A stretch of 64,000 bases of DNA from Mya arenaria (lineage: Eukaryota; Mollusca; Bivalvia; Myida; Myidae). The notes under the pieces were generated by a model that saw nothing but the letters and a program-made list of their open reading frames with translations, did no database searches and was not told the origin of the DNA. This document shows, piece after piece, positions 22,716 through 33,800 of the stretch (positions are counted from its first letter, which is position 1; every line of letters starts with the position of its first letter). The position numbers and the translations under genes are program-made. The DNA is taken from positions 4,263,713-4,327,712 of the forward strand of contig NC_069124.1 in the NCBI RefSeq assembly GCF_026914265.1, read 5' to 3'.

Positions 22716-24950
22716 CAAACATCTCTTGTTGATACTTGGCTCATTTCTTACATGTAGCTGTAACATTTTGGGCAACTTCTCAATTATTTTGTTTAAGACA
22801 TTTTTTATCCAGCTCATCTAAGCTTAAGTTAGTGTTTATGTTAACTTTTATGACTGCCTGTTTATTGAACTTTTTATGAATTATTTTCAATGACTTTTTC
22901 TCAAGAACCATTTGGCTAAATATGTTTCCTCCTGAAATAGACTAATTCTTTTAGATCGAGTTGTCTGTCTGTCCGTCTGTAACAAATTGTGTCTGCTCCA
23001 TGTCTCTTTAACCTTTTGAAGGATTTGATATAACTTCCCACAAATGTACACCATATTGAGAGTAAGGGTTTGTTATTATAACTGTTGAGCAGTTTCTGAA
23101 CTTGACTGTATTATATCTTGCATTTACCTCAAGCTGTTAAGTGAACAATATAACATTGACCAATACAAGGAACTAAACGTTCTAGGTCACCATTTTGGAA
23201 TAAAGTAGTACTTAAAGCTCATATTTCCATAAGAATCTGCTCATACACAGTTTAAATAGCTTATACAAGTATATCATTTCAACATAACATCAGATCCTCC
23301 ACTGTTTTATGTTTGCAACATTTTTGTTTTAAACTTTGATTTATATATCATGACTTTTATGAACAAATACCAAACAGCAACTCACAGATCTATGCTAATT
23401 TGGGCAGAATTTTGTAAATCCAAGCATTGTCATTTGATATTCAATGCTTTTTGGCAAATTGGGGCATTTTCTGTCACATTAAAATCAATATAAACAATAA
23501 ATCTCCAACATTTTTTGTGCCCATTCTTTGCCAATTATTTGTTTGTCTCTTGGTATACATGTATGTTTATTCATACTGTTTGTCAAAATAACGAATGAAT
23601 AAAATGTTTGAAATATTTTATTTGTTCATAACTTATTTAATATGACAAAAAGATGACTGCCTTTTGTTTTATTTCACATCATGATCACTCATAGAGCAAG
23701 ACTTGAAGAAGTATAGTGATATAGCCACAGGTGTTTGTCTGACTTTCTCCTACCCAAGAAGGCATGTGTTTGAATCCCAAGTTGGAAAACACAGTTCAAA
23801 GGTCAGTTGATGTATCCTGATTGCAGGAAAAGAGAAACACTCTATGATGGGCACCTGTAAAATAGAAGATACATAAATCTTTACTATTATCCAAAAACGT
23901 GAAAGTTGTTAGTAAAATAAAAAAGAAATGGTCTACCATTTTTTCAAATACAATTCTTGATAATATTTCTTGTAAAAGTACACATTTATCTTAAGCGATA
24001 AAAAAACAACACTAAAGTACAAATTTGTTTTGTAAAAGCCATTTTTCAAATTCAAATGAAATGCCTGCCTTGACAGTGATACTTTGTATTATGATTACAT
24101 ATATTGGTAAAAAATCGGTAGTTTGCAAGAAGCAGTAGCAAGTATTTTCTTATATCATACTATGTTTTAATGGCAATTGCATCTGTTTTTGAAAGACTGG
24201 GTCTAATAACAATAAAAAAAATCTAATAATAATCCTACTCCCCGATTACTGTTTGCATAGTTTTTGCAAAAGTTGGTTTAATCATACGCTGAGATATACA
24301 GTCATACCCAATGCTTTTCAGAGATGCAACACTGCATCTCAGATGACTGAGCTTTTCTTTCAAAAGATTGCAATCAACAACAAACAAAGAGGATACTGTA
24401 ATTGACAATAGGTATACCTATTTGTAATGACAAATGTCATTTGTATACTGGTTAGTATATAGAATTGTATATTAAAACTTATTTGAGTGTGTAAACTTAC
24501 ATACCTTAAGATACAGTTCAAATAATATTCGCTAACTAAACTCTTTCTTAAATTTGTACTTCCGGGGTTTTCAATCGAATAGAACAAAGAATTAACGAAC
24601 GTAATAGTACATTTACCTTTTGGGATGTGATTATTTAACATGTTAACGCCATAACAATTGTTATACACAGTACAAGCGATAAGAAATATATATAGTTGGT
24701 ATCGAAATGTGTCATATCCAGAAAACATTGCAATGTGACACAGAAACAGCTGTTAAAACGGGTCAAACCTTGCCGTAGCAACCGTAGTCGACAAAAGGTT
24801 ACCATCCACTATATTTATTAAAATAAATAGTAAATATCTATTTTGATTATTCGAAAAGCGAAGCAGATCAAATCACTATTTGCAATTTTTTTTTAGTATA
24901 CTCACATCTACGGTTTGTTTACATTTTTAGTCCGATTCTTCCCCCTTTTG
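22716..24950. other. Right interior of the large element, no gene called
   Basis: AT-rich. A weak tRNA-like stretch may lie at 23725-23800 (GTGTTTGAATCCC as box B), too degraded to call. A short G/C-poor ORF at 24360-24728 (minus) has no recognisable features. Confidence 0.35.
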
Positions 24951-24960
24951 AAGGGTAATT

Positions 24961-25020
24961 ACGTACGAAAGCGTTAATAAAACGGTCGCAGAAATCATCG
25001 TACGCATCTTCGTACGAAGT
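24961..25020. repeat. Right inverted block of the large element, CGTACGA-rich
   Basis: The reverse complement reads ACTTCGTACGAAG, GCGTAC, CCGTTTTATTAA, TTTCGTACGT in the same order as the left block at 15328-15412, with a shorter spacer. This marks the inner element as roughly 15.31-25.02 kb. Confidence 0.6.
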
Positions 25021-25200
25021 GATCGCTTGCTTAACATGCATTCATAAAAAAATAGTTATGCATGACGAAAGTTGGCTATTGAAATAACCAATCTGTCAAT
25101 AGTTGATAACAACGACGATTTTGAAACCAGGCAGCTCTCCCTGTATATTTTTTTGCACATACACCAGAGGCACCGTCCCTCAGCACTTTCAGTGCTTTGA

Positions 25201-26540
25201 TTATGGATTGGGATAATAACACCAGATGCCCAAGACCTTGGAAATGACTTCATGTCCAATATATGATTAAAAAAAGAATTCAAAGGCCCAATGATTAGTG
25301 GAACTGATACCTTAAAATACTCGTATAACACATTGTCAATAGAAGCTGCCTTATTTGAGCCTAGTTTCCCAATTGCTTTTTTTTAATTTCATCATTTGTG
25401 ATAGGTGCATCCAACGAATCAACCGTAACATTTTGTTCTACCTCCGCATCAAACTGGCCAACAAAATCATCATAGTCATCATTATCACGAGATTCAACAC
25501 CTGTCATGGGGTTACTAAAACAAGTTCGAAATTCCTCGTTAGTGATATTATCGGCCCCATTTACCATCTTCGATGGTTTAAATATTTTCCAAAATTCTCT
25601 TGGGGTCTTTTGTCTGAGATATTCATTTTACTACAACGTGCATAGTTAAATATATTTTTAGACTTCCGACACTGATACTTGTAGTCTTTCTTCGCGTTAT
25701 ACAAAGATGCTCTATCAACATCAGAATGGTTAAGATTAAATTGACGCACTGCATTTTTATATATTTCATATTTATGTTTACACAAATCGTCAAACCATTC
25801 CTGTTTCCTATTCCCATCATGAAATCCGACATTTCTTTTTTTAGATGTTTTACGAAAATACTTATTTCCGTGATCACATAAAAAGATTGTAAAAATCGAT
25901 GTCAATCTATCAACATTCCCCTCCCCGCTAATCTCAGTATTTAGATCATGTATCAGGCTATCAATATTTTGTGTTATAGCTCTCACAAAAGAAGCCGTGT
26001 ATTTTGTATCAAATTTATAAAATGTGAATTCATTATTTCCATCGCTTGAATCCCGATGTATTGTCTTTATTTTAAATGAGAATGACACAGGTGCATGGTT
26101 AGAGAACGTGTTAAAATCCCCGACTGTGAAATTTGCAAGCAGATCAAAATTATCATGGTGTGTCAACAAATTATCAACTACACTGGCCCCGTTATAGGTC
26201 ATACAGGTAAAATTTCCACGGTCTCCTGGCCATCGACCGTTAACTATACGCTGGGTTGTTCTAACTGGGTAAAAATGTCAACATTATACATGTTATGAAC
26301 CGGAGATGACTCCGGGCAATGTATGTAAAGCAAATATATAGATCATCATCAATATGAAAGAAGTTTTTATCTAGTCTTATCCAAATAATACAATCAATTG
26401 TATTTTTTATTAAATGCACACCATTACGAATGTCATCTTTAATATATACTATAATTCCACCACTGGATCGTTTGGCCCGCATTTTTATGTGATTGTCAAG
26501 TATAAATTCTGTATAATTATCGTCTGCTTCTGTGTTCATG
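25201..26540 (-). mobile_element. LINE, 5' half: endonuclease and connector (broken)
   Basis: Minus strand. 26261-26539 encodes the middle of an APE-type endonuclease (SSGGIIVYIKDDIRNGV, DDDLYICFTYI). 25561-26202 encodes its end (ASVVDNLLT, FTVGDFNTFSNHAPVSFSF, the last His motif of the fold) and the linker. 25201-25560 leads to the start of the RT (SWASGVIIPIH). The frame changes at least twice (about 26202-26261 and 25350-25370), so this half is also decayed. The sequence resumes in the 3' half at 14960 after the 10.2 kb insertion. The 5' UTR and start of the EN are not recognised beyond 26540. Confidence 0.8.
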
Positions 26541-27338
26541 TCGGAGAGCCCTTAATGAAGGGTCACGTGACACTGTAGGCGTAGCCTTATCGTAATCGGC
26601 GTGGTGTCAATTAGTTGACCTCATTAAAGCGATTATGCAATCAACCACTAGAGCAAAAGTGATAATTTCTTCGCGGATTTATGGTTTATATGTCCCTAGT
26701 ATCAACAATCCTTTTGTGACAAAATTTGTTTTCGGGATGCCATCGCCCCCGTAAGTATGTATAAACGTTTCCAGTGTAAATTTTAAAAGTGGTCATTTCT
26801 TGATGTGAACGACTCCTTTCTTCAGTAAATCACATTTTTTGTTTGGGCGGCATACTTTTGACTTTCATATAGGAACTGTGATTTTGAGTGGTGCAATTTC
26901 ACACGAACTTTAGTTCTGTAAAGATTTAATACAAAACGTGTATTAACTTGAACCGAATTCAAAGCCAGTCCACATATAAAGTAAGTCTACTTTTGTCCCC
27001 ATTCATGTACAGTGAAGGTGTAGCGCAATAGGTCAGCTGTAGCCTCGGTTCCACAGGGAACCTGAAGATAGTTTTGCTTTAATACTGAAAGTTTTAATTT
27101 TAACACTTTATAAGTATACAATGTATAAAATCCGGTGCTTTATGTTTTATATATTGTTCTTGTATTGTTTCAATAAATGTTAGGTATATACATGTATAAT
27201 ACTTTAAACATGTAGTACTGACGATGTGGGTTCATGGTATTTTGTTCTTATATGTTCAAATGTAAACAGGTATGATTTGTTTCCGATCATATTTTTCATT
27301 TCTTTTTGAAACGGCGTTTGCTATCTGGGTTTATTCTT
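26541..27338. other. Intergenic, no recognised feature
   Basis: No supported coding sequence or repeat. It may contain the LINE 5' leader or flanking sequence. Confidence 0.35.
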
Positions 27339-27650
27339 ATGCACCAGTCAATTGTTACCACGCCCCAAGGTCCGGGGGTATACCGGGGATAGCCAGGGAA
27401 ATGGGCCATGTTTTACCTTCCAAGTGGCCCCGCAGAGCCGGGTGACTGCGGTGGTTTTGTCTTCGCACCAAAAATAGCTGGGAATGGGCCTTACCAAGGG
27501 TCCCTTGGGTGCGGTGGCATTTGGCGGGGATTTTACCAGCAGTTCGTCTCCGCTGGGCGGGGATTTTACCCGGGCTTGGCTGGACCAAACTTCAAAGTCC
27601 CCGCTATTCCCCGGGCCTTGGGGACCGTGGCTACAACAGGCTGGTGCATA
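27339..27650. mobile_element. Short TIR element (MITE), TGCACCAGTCAATTG family, copy 3
   Basis: Begins TGCACCAGTCAATTGTTACC and ends AACAGGCTGGTGCA. Flanks TTAT and ATAA suggest insertion at a TA-rich target. This is the most regular of the three copies. Overlapping open frames on both strands come from its GC-rich interior and are not genes. Confidence 0.72.
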
Positions 27651-27822
27651 AATCAGATATACTTGTTTCGGACTATATATATATATATTGCCAGTGTGGT
27701 GCTCTAGACTTATTCCAAATGGATATGAAAACGATCTTTGCCGAGACACTCGCAAACACGGATAGGTGATGGTGTTTTAGAGATTTAATACTTTATGTTT
27801 ACAACTTTATTTTCAAAAGAAT

Positions 27823-30800
27823 TCAAATCAAAGGAGGGCTCAGATGAACCAGCCGAACACTGCACCAAATATAGACAATGATCCAGAGCAAAAGTTCCTT
27901 AACGTACAATGCCACTGGGGGGCCTAACACGGTCAGCAATGATCCCGTGCAGACACCTAAAATTATCAGGAAGCGGCTTTTTCGCCTGTTTTTATCAGTT
28001 GTCTTGCTGTACTTGTTTCTGTCATTTGTTATATCTTTCGTGGCTCTTATGTTGCATTCTCTGTTTAAAAATGCACGTTTGGTCCGAGAGACGAGAGAAG
28101 TTGTGAGATTGTCAGCGGACGGCTCAAGTGAGGGCACCGGAAGTCGCTCTAGATTTGCAGCGCCATCTAGCACCTGGTAGCAGAGGGCGGTGTGCCGAGA
28201 AGAAGACGGAAGTGACGCGTTATCTTGAGCTAATGGGCTGTAATATCAAACAATGCATTCTATTTAGACACAATGTGAAACAAAACAAAACGGTTCACTG
28301 ATCTACCCTTACTTTGGTGTTCGCTCATATTTGTAGGCCAATGACACTCGAGAATTAACCCCCATATCATGAAGAGCAGATCTGATATACAAACATTTCT
28401 TTTCGTATATAGAGTATTATGCGAAAACATATCAGAATAGCGTAATTGAAAAGAGCTTAACATCATTATGAATGATAAAATTGACGATGTCACCACAGTA
28501 ACTGTACTATGCAAATGTACCGAGGTAACTATAATAATCCAAATATCTACAATCTGTTGATTATTAACGAAAAGTATCCTGAAAGATCTTCTTTCGGTGC
28601 TTTTTCCTTTTAGTACAACCAACAATTAATTTTATTTGTTATTATGAATTATTACCAAAGCAGCGATAATTTACCATCGCACGACACTCATTTACTTATA
28701 TAAGCTATAACGCCTAGGCTATTCAATTTTCGCGCCAAAATACCACGTGACACGAACTAAGTTAGAGTTCATTTTTTTCATCACTGCATTCGCTCCATTT
28801 TCTGTATTTCGCCAAAATGAATTCTTAACATATACATAATTATAACATAAATAAACAGAACAGTATTAAGTGTGTTCATCATTATCGTCGTCATCGTCAT
28901 CATAAAATCACCATCACAAAATTATTGAATTTGTCGGCTGGTGTCTTTTTTACTATCATGCAGGATATTTAATAAATCTTCTATTTAGTGACATTATTTT
29001 TCAAATTAAATAGACGATTCACTCTTACCTCTCAAATCTTTGTGAAACATTCACCGTCAGTTCCTTCAGCTGACTGAGAACGTCTCGTAGACTCGTAAGG
29101 TGAACGCCATTCTGATGGACTGCTCCGTGCATGAAGGCACGTTGAATAAGCAAGGCGACGCGCCGCACAATTTCTGTGGAGCTCTCCAGTCCGTGCTGGA
29201 GGGGAACAGTATAGCCATACACATGTCTTGTAATTAAATATCATTTGCCATTATTGCAAGAACTGAATGCTGCATGTGACTAGTATACCAAATGTAATGC
29301 TAAACCCACAGGGACAATCCTAGATCCTTTCAAGGTAACCAATATTCATTGTACCAATGAAGGCACACGGATCAAGGCCATGCAACCATTCATTGAGAAA
29401 CATACATAACAAGACAACAAACACATTACATAAATAGAATAATATTTTAATTTGTAAATGCCACTTCCATACCACATACAATTCTTTATTTCACTAGTAT
29501 ACTACATGCAATAATGCATGTCCTAAATATACCAAAGCAATATGGCGTGCCATTAGTATACTACATGCAATGATGCATGTCCTAAATATACCAAAGCAAT
29601 ATTGCGTGCCATTACTATACTACATGCAATGATGCATGTCCTAAATATACCAAAGCAATATTGCGTGCCATTAGTATACTACATGCAATGATGCATGTCC
29701 TAAATATACCAAAGCAATATTGCGTGCCATTAGTATACTACATGCAATGATGCATGTCCTAAATATACCAAAGCAATATTGCGTGCCATTAGTATACTAC
29801 ATGCAATGATGCATGTCCTAAATATACCAAAGCAATATTGCGTGCCATTAGTATACTACATGCAATGATGCATGTCCTAAATATACCAAAGCAATATTGC
29901 GTGCCATTAGTATACTACATGCAATAATGCATGTCCTAAATATACCAAAGCAATATTGCGTGCCATTAGTATACCACATGCAATAATGCCTGTCCTAAAT
30001 ATACCAAAGCAATATTGCGTGCCATAAGTATACCACATGTAATAATGCCTGTCCTAAATATACCAAAGCAATATTGCGTGCCATTAGTATACCACATGCA
30101 ATGATGCATGCCCTAAATATACCAAAGCAATATTGCGTGCCTTTAATATACCACATGCAATGATGCATAACCTAAATATACCAAAGCAATATTGCATGTC
30201 ATTAGTATACCACATGCAGTGATGCATGCCACTAGTATACCAATAGCAATGATGCATGCCACTAGTATACCACAAGCAATGATGTATACCACTAGTATAC
30301 CACAAGCAACGCTGCACAAACAACGCTGCATGTTACTAATATACCACAAGCAATGCTGCATGTCACTAGTTACCACAAGCAATGCTGCATACCACTAGTA
30401 TACCGTAAGCAATGCTACTGCTGCATACCACTTGTATACCACAAGTAATGCTGCATGCCATTAGTATACTACACGCAATGCTACATGCCACAAGTATACC
30501 ACAAGCAATGCTGCATGCCACTTATATACCACAGGTAATGCTGCATGCCACTAATATACCACAAGCAATGCTGCATGCCGCTAGTATACCACAAGCAATG
30601 CTCCATACCACTAGTATACCACAGGCAATGCTACATACCACTAGTATACCAGAAGCAATGCTGCATGCCACTAGTATACCACAGGTAATGCTGCATGCCA
30701 CTAGTATACCACAGGTAATGCTGCATGCCACTAGTATACCACAAGCAATGCTGCATACCACTAGTATACCACAAGCAATGCTGCATGCCATTAGTATACC

Positions 30801-33800
30801 ACAAGCAATGTTGCATGCCATGCTGCATGCCGCTAGTATACCACAAGCAATGCTCCATACCACTAGTATACCACAGGCAATGCTACATACCACTAGTATA
30901 CCAGAAGCAATGCTGCATGCCACTAGTATACCACAGGTAATGCTGCATGCCACTAGTATACCACAGGTAATGCTGCATGCCACTAGTATACCACAAGCAA
31001 TGCTGCATACCACTAGTATACCACAAGCAATGCTGCATGCCATTAGTATACCACAAGCAATGTTGCATGCCATGCTGCATGCCACTAGTATACCACAAGC
31101 AATGCTGCATGCCACTAGTATACCACAGGTAATGCTACTTGCCGCTAGTATACCACAAGCAATGCTGCATGCCACTAGTATACCACAAGCAATGCTCCAT
31201 GGCACTAGTATACCACAGGCAATGCTACATACCACTAGTATATCACAAGTAATGCTGCATGCCACTAGTATACCACAAGCAATCCTGTATGCCACTAGTA
31301 TACCACAAGCAATGCTGCATACCACTTGTATACCACAAGCAATGCTGCATGCCAATAATATACCACAAGCAATGCTGCATACCACTAGTATACCACATGC
31401 AATGCTACATGTCACTTGTATACCTGAAGCAATGCTGCATGCCAATAATATACCACAAGCAATGCTGCATACCACTAGTATACCACATGCAATGCTACAT
31501 GTCACTTGTATACCTGAAGCAATGCTGCATGCCACTAGTTACCACAAGCAATGTTGCATACCACTAGTATACCAGTAGCAATGCTACTGCTGCATACCAC
31601 TAGTATACCACAAGTAATGCTGCATGCCACTCTAATACCACAAGCAATGTTGCATACCACTAGTATACCATAAGCAATGCTACTGCTGCATACCATTAGT
31701 ATACCACAAGTAATGCTGCATGCCACTCTAATACCACAAGCAATGCTGCATACCTTTTGTATACCACAAGCAATGTTGCATGCCAATAGTATACCACAAG
31801 CAATGTTGCATGTCACTAGTATACCACAAGCAATGCTGCATGCCACTAGTATACCACAAGCAATGCTGCATACCACTAGTATACCACAAGCAATGCTGCA
31901 TGCCACTAGTATACCACAAGCAATGCTGCTTACCACTAGTATACCACATGCAATGCTACATGTCACTTGTATACCTCAAACAATGCTGCATGCCACTAGT
32001 TATCACAAGCAATGCTGCATACCACTAGTATACCATATGCAATGCTGCTTACCACTTGTATACCATAATAAATTCTGCGTGCCACTAGAATACAAATGCA
32101 TTGTTGCATGCCCCAAGTTTACCACACACAATGTTTTGTGTAGATACACATGTATACCACATGTGATGCTAAATGCCGCAACTATACCACATACAATGCT
32201 GCATACCACTAGTATACCATATGCAATGCTGCTTACCACTTGTATACCATTATAAATTATGCGTGCCACTAGAATACAAATGCATTGTTGCATGCCCCAA
32301 GTTTACCACACACAATGTTTTGTGTAGATACACATGTATACCACATGTGATGCTAAATGCCGCAACTATACCACATACAATGCTGCATGTCACTTGTATA
32401 CCACATGCAATGTTGTGACACTTGTATACCACATACAGGGCCCAGTGCTGTATGCTACTGGCATATCACTTGCTGTTCTACATGCCACTAGTATACAACA
32501 TACAATGGTGCATGCATTAGTATACTACATGAAATTGTTGCTGAGTAAACATGATAATGAGTGTTGCTTTACATGAGAAAGATCTGCTTTTGAAAAAATA
32601 CTCATTAAATACTTTGTTTATATTGACCCACAGGAATAGGCAACTAGTGTTTACTATTACGAATATTCACGGTATGATAACATTTATTGAAACACTTCAA
32701 TAACACTAATGTCTCCTCACCTGAACGCTTGCAATGATCTGCTCTTCGGCGACCCTGACTTCCTGTGCACAGCTTATCGCCAGCCGTCTGTTGGTCTCGC
32801 AGCAGCTTACGATGTCCATCTCCAGGTTGGCAGTGCTCGTGGTCAGGTCTAAAGTAAAACGCGGATATACTGCATTTAAAAAATAAAACAAAATATCAAC
32901 AAGGCTGGAAAAGTAAGTCCATGTTAATTATACATGATAAGTTACCGTTCTTCAGCCAATTATCAAATTTATTAATATAACGTGTATCTTCTAAATAAGT
33001 ACCTTCAAGCTGCCACAATCTCTGTTGGCTGTCCACGTATTCCGATACTAAAACCTCGTTGAACCTGTCCATCAAAGCTGCAACTGCGTCCGTTAGACGC
33101 TCGCTCCGCCTCAGCACAAGTGTTTGGCTTTCGGTAACATCAAACCCAAACCGCCCATTACCACACATGTTTCTTTCCGCTGTCTCTGCTGACGTATAAC
33201 CATGTGAACTTGCGAGAACATCTCGAAATAGCCGTGTCTGGTCTGTGTGGTAATTGGCGGCGTAATCATTTGTTAAAATTGACTGATCAATGTCGAGAGC
33301 CGATGGACCAGAGTCATTGCTAAAGTCCAGCATCCGTCGCGTTACAGTAGGGGGCAATGTGCTGGACATTTCGAAATTTGGAAGACTGCTTTCACCAAGT
33401 GGAACTTGTTCACTCCCCACTGGTCCCTCTGCTCGTCTATGAGGTATTCCATAGCCAGCAGGCGTGCTTGTAAATCGAGGACTTCCGGCTCCAGTCCCAG
33501 AGGGAGGACAAGAAAATCGAGACCTTTCTACAGAGCTTGGAAGTATTTGATCTAAAGTTTGTACATTTCTGTGACGATTGGGCATATCTTGCCTTGAGTT
33601 TCCTTTCGGGACATAGCAAGCTTTGCGGAATGTCTCCTCTTCACTTGCTTCATAAGTTTCGTTTCCATCTTTGTTAAAGAACATAGTTGTCTGTACGGTG
33701 CATTTGTCAATTCTGTCGATGTACGGACAACGAACCTTTGTGTATGTAGTAAAACACAAGGGAATGTGTTCCGTGGTGTCTTCACGAAGAGTCTCGCTAT

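Larger units (their letters stand above)
14961..25200. mobile_element. 10.2 kb insertion splitting the LINE
   Basis: LINE sequence stops at ...CACCCTTTTT (14960) and resumes at TTATGGATTGGG (25201), which restores the expected IPIH-KKGD reading. Near the boundaries the insert carries GGACGGTGCC at the left and its inverse GGCACCGTCC about 25 bp in from the right edge. Inside it are CGTACGA-rich inverted blocks (15328-15412 and 24961-25020), a candidate first exon (15493), a hAT-like ORF (20406-22154) and dispersed repeats. It could be one large DNA transposon inside another, or an accumulation of several insertions. The nesting order (LINE older) is seen; the single-element view is inference. 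Confidence 0.6.

Noticed and set aside
23725-23870. SINE-like stretch with GTGTTTGAATCCC
   Set aside because: Only box B is convincing. Box A and boundaries cannot be set.
27348-27769. Several overlapping frames of 77-135 codons
   Set aside because: They fall in the GC-rich interior of a MITE that recurs at 2882 and 3405.
27878-28180. Plus-strand 100-codon frame with a hydrophobic segment
   Set aside because: It is the antisense of the last exon of the tail-anchored protein gene, which has phase-matched splice sites and a paralogous context.
30412-31578. A 388-codon plus-strand frame and a 337-codon minus-strand frame
   Set aside because: Both are products of a 30-bp repeat without stops (10-residue repeat units). 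They lie in an intron of a gene on the minus strand.
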